A stretch of DNA of 48,678 nucleotides from Nostoc sp. NMS8 (GTDB lineage Bacteria > Cyanobacteriota > Cyanobacteriia > Cyanobacteriales > Nostocaceae), in assembly GCF_017115045.1 (NCBI RefSeq), contig NZ_JABXKK010000023.1:1-48678 (forward strand), written 5' to 3'. The translations under genes and the position numbers were made by a program. Below the pieces are notes generated by a model. That model saw nothing but the letters and a program-made list of their open reading frames with translations, had not been told where the DNA came from and made no database searches. Shown piece by piece: positions 37,941 through 46,600 of the stretch. The first letter of the stretch is position 1. The number at the start of each line of letters is the position of its first letter.

Positions 37941-39614
37941 ATGGCTGAAAATGGGGCGGAAAAACTTAAGCTCATGGTGGTAGATGATGAGCCGGATAAC
38001 TTAGATTTACTCTACCGCACTTTTAGGCGAGATTTTCAAGTATATAAAGCCAATCATGCCTTTGGCGCTATGGAAATCTTAGATCAATTTGGCGAAATGG
38101 CGGTGATTATTTCTGACCAAAGAATGCCAGAAATGAATGGGACTGAATTTTTTAGTCGCACCGTAGAACGCTTTCCAGACACGATTCGGATTTTGTTAAC
38201 TGGTTTTACTGATGTCGAAGATTTGGTTGATGCGATTAACTCTGGTCAGGTATTCAAGTACATTACTAAACCCTGGAATCCTGAACGGCTTAGAGGGTTA
38301 GTTGAGCAAGCCACTGATACATATCGCTTAGTTAAGAAGCGTACCCAAGAGTTGCGTCGGGCTCTGCGGCGAGAATCTTTGGTTAATGCGGTGACAACGG
38401 CAATTCGGGAATCTTTAGACTACGACAGTATGCTACAAAAAATTGTCGCAACTATTGGAGAAACATTTGAAGCTACCAGTTGCTTACTCAGACCAGTAGA
38501 GGGCGATCGCCTGATACAAGACAAGTTCTTCTACTACGATCCTCAAGCTCCTGTATCCGATTGTTTATTCGACCCCAGTGTTTTAATCGAAAAAGTCCTC
38601 GAAACCCGTCATTATCAACTTGCTCAAGATGTATACGACGGTAATCCTTGTCACCATCTGGTTGTACCACTTAGCTATCAGCAGCATCTATTAGCTGTGC
38701 TGGCCCTGCACCAATGGGGACGCGATCGCCCTTGGGAAGACGAAGACATCCAACTGATTGCAGGTGTTGCCGAACAAGCAGCCTTGGCCCTTTCTCAAGC
38801 AAAACTCTACCAACGCCTCCAAGAAAAACAACAGCAGATTCACACTGAGTTAGAAGTGGCTCGCCAAATTCAATACAATTTGCTACGCCAAACTTTACCT
38901 GACATCAAAGGGGTGAAGGTGCAAGCTTGCTGCTATCCGGCGCGGGAAGTAGGAGGCGATTTTTTTGAAGTGTTTGTCCATCCCAAAGGCGATTTGTGGT
39001 TGGCGGTAGGTGACGTTTCTGGAAAGGGCGTCCCAGCAGCTTTATTTATGGCTAGTATTATTTCAGTTTTGCGCCGAGAATTATCTCAAGAAACGCCAGC
39101 AGAGCCGAATGTGGTCATGGAGAACCTCAACCACGCTCTCAGTGAAGATTTAATTAGCAACAATTATTTTATCACTCTTGTGTTAGCTTGTTATACCCCT
39201 AGCACAAAGGAACTCGTCTACACTAATGCCGGTCATATCTATCCACTATTATGGTCACGCGGTTTGACTTTAGCCGAGAATCCCAATTACCTGAAAGTCC
39301 GTAGCGTTCCTTTAGGTATCTTGCCGAAGTGGCAGGCACAATCGGGTCGCTTGGTTCTCGCTACTGGAGACACATTGTTACTAGCCAGCGATGGAATTAC
39401 AGAAGCAATGGTATCAAGTAGTCCTGATTCATCAGTAAAAAGTGTGCCTGGGGTTGAACCAGAGAACCGTTCTATGCTGAATCAAGATGGTCTTTGGCAA
39501 CTCCTACAACAAGAGCAACAACCACTTTCTCTTAACCATTTACTAGCTCGCATCCAGGCAGATAATCACGTTCAAGAAGATGATCAAACTATACTTTCGC
39601 TGGAGATTTTGTAA
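37941..39614 (+). CDS. Receiver-GAF-SpoIIE (RsbU-like) protein phosphatase
   Basis: 557 residues in three domains. Residues 1-125 form a receiver with phospho-acceptor Asp59 (VIISDQRMPEMNG) and acidic DDEPD. About 155-285 form a GAF domain. About 300-557 form a PP2C-type SpoIIE phosphatase after the linker LEVARQIQYNLLRQTLP, with metal-binding motifs GGDFFEVF, GDVSGKGVPAALFMA and ASDGITEA. A phosphorylation or ligand signal would thus control dephosphorylation of a STAS-type antagonist. The next gene begins 3 bp after its stop codon and encodes an RsbW-like kinase homologue, so the two form a module. Confidence 0.95.
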   Translation: MAENGAEKLKLMVVDDEPDNLDLLYRTFRRDFQVYKANHAFGAMEILDQFGEMAVIISDQRMPEMNGTEFFSRTVERFPDTIRILLTGFTDVEDLVDAINSGQVFKYITKPWNPERLRGLVEQATDTYRLVKKRTQELRRALRRESLVNAVTTAIRESLDYDSMLQKIVATIGETFEATSCLLRPVEGDRLIQDKFFYYDPQAPVSDCLFDPSVLIEKVLETRHYQLAQDVYDGNPCHHLVVPLSYQQHLLAVLALHQWGRDRPWEDEDIQLIAGVAEQAALALSQAKLYQRLQEKQQQIHTELEVARQIQYNLLRQTLPDIKGVKVQACCYPAREVGGDFFEVFVHPKGDLWLAVGDVSGKGVPAALFMASIISVLRRELSQETPAEPNVVMENLNHALSEDLISNNYFITLVLACYTPSTKELVYTNAGHIYPLLWSRGLTLAENPNYLKVRSVPLGILPKWQAQSGRLVLATGDTLLLASDGITEAMVSSSPDSSVKSVPGVEPENRSMLNQDGLWQLLQQEQQPLSLNHLLARIQADNHVQEDDQTILSLEIL

Positions 39615-39617
39615 GTC

Positions 39618-40043
39618 ATGAAAAGTGAGCTTCATGTACCAAGTGACTTGAATTTTCTGAATATTGTCGAAAACTGGTTGCTGGGATGTTTGAAAATTCA
39701 ACTAGGAGAATCTGTGGATTGGTCGCGGCAATCAAGTCGTTTGAGACTGGCTTTAGTGGAAGCTTATTCAAATGCAGTCCGTCATGCTCACAGGGATAAA
39801 CCAAATTTACCGATTTTACTACGTTTGGAAGTGCAAGATCGGGATCTTGCCCTAGAAATTTGGGACTACGGCGAAGGTTTTGATATGTCTAACTACTACG
39901 CTCCAAATCCTATGGAAAAACAAGAAGGTGGTTATGGTTGGCTGATTATGAATCGTCTTATGGATAAAGTCGATTACAAGTTGCAGATTAATGGTGCTAA
40001 CTGTCTCAAGTTAGAAGCTACTTTACCTGAATTAGTCCAATAA
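39618..40043 (+). CDS. RsbW/SpoIIAB-like serine kinase ATPase (GHKL fold)
   Basis: 141 residues. The N-box is RLALVEAYSNAVRHAH, with Glu48, Asn52 and His56 as in anti-sigma kinases of the RsbW type. The G1 box is IWDYGEGFD and the G2-like part is GGYGWLIMNRLMDKVDY. It should bind ATP and phosphorylate or sequester an antagonist or sigma factor. It starts 3 bp after the phosphatase gene, so it is translationally coupled. In other systems kinase and phosphatase act oppositely on a STAS protein; that partner is not encoded nearby. Confidence 0.93.
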   Translation: MKSELHVPSDLNFLNIVENWLLGCLKIQLGESVDWSRQSSRLRLALVEAYSNAVRHAHRDKPNLPILLRLEVQDRDLALEIWDYGEGFDMSNYYAPNPMEKQEGGYGWLIMNRLMDKVDYKLQINGANCLKLEATLPELVQ

Positions 40044-40452
40044 ACGAAAGTTATTATTTTTCAAATCATGTTATTTCAGAATTTAGAATTCAGAATAAAG
40101 CTATGAGTTTTGTTTAACTGGGTGATAGCGACGCGCAAAGCAAGTCCGCTAGTATCTGAATATTTGACACGTTAGAACTCATTAAATCCGCGTTCGGCTA
40201 GCGATCGCGGTGGTAGCCTAAACTTTTTAATGGGGATTCCTCTTGCCTCCTACTGGCGTGACAAGCAAAAAAATAGTGCTTAAGTTAATAAGCTAAAAAA
40301 CATCTAATTTGCATAATCAAATTGAATATAACTCTTGTGGGGTGGGCATCTTGCCCGCCCGGTATATGCAATTTAAATATGGAACAGCTTACCAATGGCA
40401 TCTTGCGCGCCTAGCTTATGCGGTTTAAATTAAATATGCAGCAGCTTATTTG
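40044..40452. other. Repeat-rich spacer
   Basis: 409 bp with no gene. It contains a repeat-like stretch at about 40128-40160 (ATAGCGACGCGCAAAGCAAG), the hairpin GGGTGGGCA..TGCCCGCCC at 40340-40360, and a tandem duplication listed separately. Confidence 0.55.
40345..40448. repeat. Imperfect tandem duplication of about 50 bp
   Basis: Copy 1 (40345-40391) and copy 2 (40397-40448) share GGCATCTTGC, CGCC, TATGC, TTTAAATATG (with a small insertion in copy 2) and end in CAGCTTA. The second copy ends 5 bp before the stop of the next gene. Confidence 0.7.
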
Positions 40453-40884
40453 CTATTTTTCACGACGTAAAGAAAGCAACTCTTTGGGGGAAGCTAAAAG
40501 TTTGATTCTAGTATATGAAATTTGGTGTTGTTGATTGAGGATAAATAGCCACAAGACATTCACACTACACCATGAAGTTTGTGCTTTGCCTCCGATCTGA
40601 ATTTGGATCGTAGCATTTTCTAAAGTCTCGGCTATTCCTGAGTTGGGGTAAGCTTTAATGCCTTGACCTTCTTGTTTTAAGTAGGCTGCGATCGCATCTG
40701 CCCCCACAATATCAGATTCAAATGGTGGACGCATCACACCATCTACCGCAAATAAGGCAGCAGTTGCTTCAAATTCGCCTGCATTTAAGGTTTCAAAATA
40801 ACGCAGTACACTTGATTCTGTAATTCCCTCAATCTGGAATTCAGCTTTCAACTGCGCTGGGGATATAAATTCAGCAGAAGTCAT
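40453..40884 (-). CDS. OCP C-terminal domain homologue (CTDH), carotenoid-binding NTF2-like protein
   Basis: 143 residues matching the C-terminal domain of the orange carotenoid protein: VLRYFETLNAGEFEATAALF, PPFESDIVGADAIAAYL, KAQTSWCSVNVLWLFILN and LLASPKELLSLRR. Tyr29 and Trp112 fall at the positions of the two OCP residues that hydrogen-bond the carotenoid keto group, and Cys106 fits the cysteine that links CTDH dimers in Anabaena. CTDHs carry carotenoid between membranes and helical carotenoid proteins, and can quench singlet oxygen. No helical carotenoid protein gene is next to it. A generic NTF2-like protein is the only alternative. Confidence 0.88.
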   Translation of the reverse strand: MTSAEFISPAQLKAEFQIEGITESSVLRYFETLNAGEFEATAALFAVDGVMRPPFESDIVGADAIAAYLKQEGQGIKAYPNSGIAETLENATIQIQIGGKAQTSWCSVNVLWLFILNQQHQISYTRIKLLASPKELLSLRREK

Positions 40885-41052
40885 AAAATTACCTGTATTA
40901 TGTTAGCTGAATATTAATTTCACTACAAAAATATGTAAAAAGAAAGCTGCTGTTGAGATAGATTGCTACATATTGGGAAATCTTCCCCACGATGGAAGTC
41001 TTAAGAGTGGCTATATGTAAAGTGAGTAATAAATCTTAATCAAAAGTATTGA

Positions 41053-41065
41053 CTACATAATGTAG
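41053..41065. promoter_or_regulatory. Palindrome upstream of queG-HAD
   Basis: CTACATAATGTAG is a perfect 6-1-6 dyad, overlapping a TTGACT that could be a -35 element, about 41 bp ahead of the ATG. It is a possible operator; no regulator is known. Confidence 0.35.
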
Positions 41066-41105
41066 ACTTAAATCGCCTTTGGTTAGGCAAAATCCAAATA
41101 AAAAA

Positions 41106-42689
41106 ATGAATCACTATTCCATAACAAGCAGCAGTCTGGTGAAAGAAAAAGCCAGCGAGTTGGGCTTTCACAAAGTTGGAATTGCTGCTGTAGATAGGGT
41201 AGATGCCACAGAAGCACAAAGGTTACAAGCATGGATTGAACTGGGTTATCACGCCGATATGAAATGGATGGCTAACCCAAAGCGTCAGGATATCCGCTTA
41301 GTGATGCCAGAAGTGCGATCGCTAGTATGTGTGGCACTGAATTACTACACACCACATCAACGTCCTGAAAGTGAGGAATACGCCAAAATCTCTCGTTATG
41401 GTTGGGGAAGAGATTACCATAAGGTGATGCATAAAAAACTCAAGCAGTTATCTATGTGGCTAGAATCTCTTGATGTCGGCATAAGAGCTACTTCTTATGC
41501 AGATACCGGCCCAGTGCAAGATAAAGTGTTGGCTCAACTTGCCGGAATTGGTTGGATTGCCAAGAATGGTAATGTGATTACACGGCAATATGGCTCTTGG
41601 GTATTTTTGGGAGAAGTATTGACCAACTTGGAATTAGAGAGCGATCGCCCGCATACAGAACATTGTGGTAGCTGTACTCGTTGTCTTCAGGCTTGTCCTA
41701 CAGGTGCAATTACTCAGCCTTTTGTTGTAGATGCTAATCGCTGCATCGCATATCATACCATTGAAAATCGCGCCGAGGAGTTGCCAGAGACAATCACACC
41801 TCATTTGCAAGGCTGGGTTGCTGGCTGTGATATTTGTCAAGATGTTTGTCCTTGGAATCAACGTTTTGCCCAAACAACTGATATTGCAGAATTTCAGCCC
41901 TATCCTGGGAATATTGCTCCCAAGCTGCTAGAATTAGCCCAAATCTCAGATCAGGAGTGGGATAAACAATTTCGAGCATCTGCCTTGCGGCGGATTAAGC
42001 CAGAAATGTTACGACGCAACGCCCTAGCTAATCTTGACGCATCCAGACAAAGAATGACCCCGAAAGTAATTATTTTTGATTTTGATGGCACCATTGCTGA
42101 TACAGTAGATGCCCTTGTAAGTATTGCTAATCGTCTAGCTTTAGACTTTGGTTATAGACACATACATCCAGAACAGTTAGCCTTTCTCAAGAACTTAACA
42201 TCTAGGGAAATTATTAAGTACTCTGGAGTTTCTCTATTTAAAATACCTTTTCTAGTTAAAAAAGTTAAAGGAGAATTAAAAAACAAAATTCCAGAATTAA
42301 AGCCAATTCCAGGAATTAAAGAAGCATTAATAGAACTCCAAAATCAAGGATATAAACTAGGTATTATCACTTCTAATTCTAAAGAAAATGTTACGCAATT
42401 CCTAACAATCAATGATTTAAATCATCTATTTGATTTTATCTACTCAGGAATTACAATTTTTGGCAAAACAACGATTATTAATAATGTATTGCGGCAAAAG
42501 CAACTCAAACCGCAAGAAGTTATTTATGTTGGAGATGAAACCAGAGATATAGAAGCATCAAAGAAAGCCAATATCCAAGTGATTGCAGTGACTTGGGGCT
42601 TTAACTCAGCAGAAGTACTCGCCAAGCAAAATCCAGATTATTTAATTGAGCGACCTAGTGAATTACTAGAAGTAATGAATGGTGCTTAA
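41106..42689 (+). CDS. queG: Epoxyqueuosine reductase QueG fused to a HAD phosphatase
   Basis: 527 residues from ATG 41106; a TTG 27 bp upstream is in frame but not conserved-looking. Residues about 1-315 are QueG: LGFHKVGIAA, catalytic Asp in SYADTGPVQDK, and two 4Fe-4S motifs CGSCTRCLQACP and CDICQDVCPWN. QueG reduces epoxyqueuosine to queuosine in tRNA position 34 using cobalamin. From 42054 (MTPKVIIFDFDGTIADT) to the end is a HAD hydrolase with motif I DFDGTIADT, motif II ITSNS and VGDETRDIEAS. The ATG at 42054 could also start a separate product. The fusion is unusual to me. Confidence 0.93.
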   Translation: MNHYSITSSSLVKEKASELGFHKVGIAAVDRVDATEAQRLQAWIELGYHADMKWMANPKRQDIRLVMPEVRSLVCVALNYYTPHQRPESEEYAKISRYGWGRDYHKVMHKKLKQLSMWLESLDVGIRATSYADTGPVQDKVLAQLAGIGWIAKNGNVITRQYGSWVFLGEVLTNLELESDRPHTEHCGSCTRCLQACPTGAITQPFVVDANRCIAYHTIENRAEELPETITPHLQGWVAGCDICQDVCPWNQRFAQTTDIAEFQPYPGNIAPKLLELAQISDQEWDKQFRASALRRIKPEMLRRNALANLDASRQRMTPKVIIFDFDGTIADTVDALVSIANRLALDFGYRHIHPEQLAFLKNLTSREIIKYSGVSLFKIPFLVKKVKGELKNKIPELKPIPGIKEALIELQNQGYKLGIITSNSKENVTQFLTINDLNHLFDFIYSGITIFGKTTIINNVLRQKQLKPQEVIYVGDETRDIEASKKANIQVIAVTWGFNSAEVLAKQNPDYLIERPSELLEVMNGA

Positions 42690-42841
42690 TTAATAAATAG
42701 TCAAAAGTCAGTAGTGAAAATATTAAGTATTGACTTTTGACTAAAATAGTGAAATGGGCAATGTCTACCAATACCGAAAACTCCAATTTCAATATTTGTA
42801 ACATTGCCCAACCCAAAAAAATAGCAAGATATCAGGAAAAC

Positions 42842-43210
42842 CTAATTTTTCCGTTCACCCTTTTCTAAAGCTTGTTTTACTAAATCATCACTGACATTAG
42901 TTACACCCTCAGTTTTAGAATTACCAACTTCCTTTGCTAACTCTGCATAATCATCAGGATTACCTGTTGACTGCGCTTCAGTTTTTGTCTCTTGTGGCTT
43001 AGAGGTTTTATATTTAGGTGCTGTGGCTGCTTCGGCTGCTGCTTCACCTTTACCTGTGCGATCGACTTCGCTGACACTGAATTGTTGTGCAGCTGCATAA
43101 TCAGCATCAAAATCTACAGTTGGTGCTTTTTCGTTACCGCTAGCTATGCTTTCAGCAGCTAATTGTGAATCATGAGTGGGAGATTCATTTAAATTGGGCT
43201 TTACTGTTTG
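42842..43210 (-). pseudogene. 122-codon open frame without a start codon
   Basis: Between two TAG codons (42842-42844 and 43211-43213 on the minus strand) lie 122 sense codons with no ATG, GTG or TTG near the beginning. The translation is strongly biased: acidic and Ala/Lys/Thr rich, with SEVDRTGKGEAAAEAATAPK, NPDDYAELAKEVGNSK and the end LVKQALEKGERKN. That looks like a real polar, disordered protein tail rather than random DNA. It may be a gene whose 5' end was lost or mutated, or a gene using a rare start. No family recognised. Confidence 0.45.
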
Positions 43211-43301
43211 CTAATAAGTTAATTTAATAGGGAAATTGCGAAGTTTGCACTCATCCCTACATTATGGTAGTTTGAGAAAACCGTGACTACAATTAAAATG
43301 C

Positions 43302-43697
43302 ATGACTACTAACTCTATTATCCTTAATTCTGAAGAAATCGCCGAATATCGTGATACATTTGCAGGGTTAGATGATGCTCTTTATGCAATTAAAATCATA
43401 GAAGCATCTGGTGGTGATTTAACTAAAGCTATAAATTTACTTGCTCCTAAATATAATATTCCTCTTACTAAATCGCAGCCCATTTTAGATGATTTAGCGC
43501 AAAAGTTTCGGCATATTATTTGTGATGAAACATTTATTGATGAGTTAATGACTGGACTATTAACTGTTGCTGTGAGTAGTTTAACAGCTACAGGTCAAAT
43601 TCCCCAGGCTATTGCTACTCCTATTGTTATTTATTTAACTAAAAAAGGTGTCAAAACATGGTGTAATTCTAATTCATCTGATTCTAATAACCAATAG
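43302..43697 (+). CDS. Small protein with UBA-like helix pair and hydrophobic C-terminal segment
   Basis: 131 residues. Residues about 15-50 (EYRDTFAGLDDALYAI, ASGGDLTKAINLLAPKY) have the helix pattern of UBA/TS-N domains. Then comes a helical middle part with DDLAQKFRHIICDETFIDEL. About 83-118 is a hydrophobic segment (LLTVAVSSLTATGQIPQAIATPIVIYL), which may be membrane active. The gene overlaps the TPR-CHAT gene tail to tail by 14 bp, which suggests a linked unit. It could be an accessory or target for the CHAT protease. Function is inferred from location only; the family is not recognised. Confidence 0.6.
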   Translation: MTTNSIILNSEEIAEYRDTFAGLDDALYAIKIIEASGGDLTKAINLLAPKYNIPLTKSQPILDDLAQKFRHIICDETFIDELMTGLLTVAVSSLTATGQIPQAIATPIVIYLTKKGVKTWCNSNSSDSNNQ

Positions 43698-46600
43698 CTG
43701 TAAAAGCTGCCCAGTAAAAAGGATTAGCGAAAGGTCGTGCATTAGATTTAAGTCTAGTTTTTGCCCCATCAATAAATAACTCTTTAAGAATGTTATCTTG
43801 TTCTTGAAACATAACATCAATATAGGGCTGAATTTGCTGTAAAAGCTGCTCTCCTTCTTGACTCGTTAAGTTTCTTAACCAAGTCAGAGCTTTATTTAAA
43901 GCAACTGCTATATCTCCCTGTTTTAATTCTGGATAGTTTTGCAAGTTTTCATAGAATTTAATAAATAAAAATGCTGTGGAAACATCATCAACTGTCCAAA
44001 GACTACTGACTACACTTGAACTTCCTGCATAAAGAAATCCACTAGGTAAGCCAATATATTCATCGCTGGTATTTCGGGGGTCAATCATACCAGTTTCACA
44101 GGCAGAAAGAACGACGAGACGGCATTGATTAAGATTAAAATCTTTATTGAATAAATCACCCAAAGTTAAGCATTTATTGAAGTAAAATTTTTCATTAATA
44201 ATTGCACCATTTAAAACTAGACAAGAATCAGCAGGGGTAATCAGGTTAAAAGAACCATGACACGAAAAATGAAGACAATTTACTTCTGTTAGATTTGCTA
44301 TTTTTGTATCTAAAGCGTTTCTACTAGCATTTTTCCCACGCAATATTGTTGTTTCTTCAATTGGGAAATAATGCTGAATAATTTCTATTTCTAAGTCTGC
44401 ATAAAAAAGGTCTTCTGTAGGGTTTTGAATAGCAAAGAAAGATTGAAAGTCAGGACGTTGACGCAGTTGCACTTGTTGCAGAAGTTGACAACTGGGTGCA
44501 TAGCCTACACCGTTGGGGAATAAGTCAAGTAAGTATAATTCCTTCACAGGTAAAGCATGGAGAGGATACAGGTGTAAAAAGCAATGGGGAATAAGAATTA
44601 GTCTGTCGCAGTGTTTAGGTATATAAGCTAATATTTCCTCTATATGCAGGATTTCTGCTAACTTTTTCAAGCGTTCTTCTAGCTGATTCTTCCATTGATG
44701 GTTTTGGTTATTTTCTACGTATGCGGCGTAGTCACTCATATATTCAATTTGCCAATCAAAGAAGGATTTTATGTCTTCTGGTTGATATTGTAAGAAATTT
44801 ACTTCTTGTCCATTGGACTGGATAACAAAAGTGAAAATTGTCTCTCTAGCGAAATACCATTCTATAATCGCTGTATTGTTATTCAAGGTTGCTTGGAATA
44901 CGTCAAAATTAAAACCAGAACCAATAGGCAAGTATTGATCTTGTAATTCTTGGCGTTTGTTTCGTAACTCTTGAAGATATTGAGCTAGGGCTGTTGGATT
45001 TTCAGCTTTGCCATTTTGGAGTTGATACTGACTAATCGCTATTTCGTCTCGCAGTTGTTCTAGTTGATTAACAATTTGTTGAGGGAAGAAGGTTTTGAGA
45101 TCACGGTTGAGGATAAGTTCAACTAAGTTACGGTTTTTACTACGCTCAACGTATTCAATCGCTTCCTTAACGTTGCCCAATTTTAGGCAAACTTCTACCA
45201 TGCGTCTATAAAGTTTGTTCCATGCTTCTGCTTGTTTACGCTTTGCCTCATCATCAGAAACAACTTCTCCTCGCAAAGATTCCACTGTTTTTATGGATGC
45301 AGCCAACTTACTGTAAGCTAAATCAAATTGATTTGCTTCTTTGTAGGCAAAACCTAGCATGAATAAAGTTTCAACATATTTGTAAGGAAAAACAGTGCGG
45401 GTGTAAACTTCCAGTACAGCAGTATAAGCAGTTATCGCTCGTTCTAAATTCTCAGCTTTATCTCCTCTGATTCTGTAAAGGTAAGTATTCCCCAGATTAG
45501 ATTGCGTAATTGCCCAATCATCTGGAAAGGCGCGACGGGTAGAAACTTCTAGTGCAGCAGTATAAGCAGAGATCGCAATTTCAATATTTTCGGCTTGCTC
45601 ACCTAATATTCTTTGACTGTAAGCGATACCTAGATTATTTTGCGTCTTTGCCCAATCTTGAGGAAAGGCGTTATGGGTACGAACTTCTAATGCTCCAGAA
45701 AATGCTGCGATCGCCATTTCAATATTCTCGGCTTTCTCACCCCATATTCTATCAATGTAAGCAGTTCCCAGAGAATTTTGTGTGTTTGCCCATTTTTCGG
45801 GAAAGGCACTACGGGTATCAACTTCTAATACCCCAAAAAATGCTGCGATCGCCATTTCAATATTCAGGACTCGCTCACCCAATATTCTGTCACAGTAAGC
45901 ATTACCCAGATTACCTTGGGTATCTGCCCATTTTTCGGGAAAGGCACTACGGGTACGGATTTCTAATGCCCCAGAAAATGCTGCGATCTCCATTTCAATA
46001 TTTTGGACTCGCTCACCTAATATTCTGTCACGGTAAGCTAACCCTAAATCATTTTGGGTATATGCCCATTTTTCGGGAAAGGCACTACGAGTATGGATTT
46101 CTAATGCCCCAAAAAAAGCTGCGATCGCAATTTCAATATTCTCGGCTCGCTCACCCAATATTCTATAACGGTAAGCAACACCCAGAGCATTTTGCGTATC
46201 TGCCCAAAGTTCGGGAAAGGCGTTGCGGGTACGAACTTCCAATGCAGCAGTATAAGCCACGATCCCAATTTCAATATTTTCAGCTTTAGCTCCTTCAATT
46301 CTTTCGCGGTAAGCATTACCCAGATTATATTGGGTATCTGCCCATTTTTGGGAAAAAGCCTTACGGGTGAAAACTTCCATTGCTTCAGAAATAGCTGCGA
46401 TCGCAATTTCAATATTCTCTGCTTTCTCGCCCAATATTCTATCAAGGTAAACAGTTCCCAGATTATTTTGCGTATCTGCCCAATTTTTGGGAAAGGCGTT
46501 ACGGGTAAAAACTTCTAGTGCAGCAGTATAAACCGCGATCGCAATTTCGATATTTTCAGTTTTATCTCCCCTAATTCTTTTGTGGTAAGCAAATCCCAGA

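Noticed and set aside
45552..46289. 245-codon open frame on the plus strand
   Set aside because: It is antisense to the TPR repeats; the 138-bp period (a multiple of three) keeps the opposite frame open by chance repetition.
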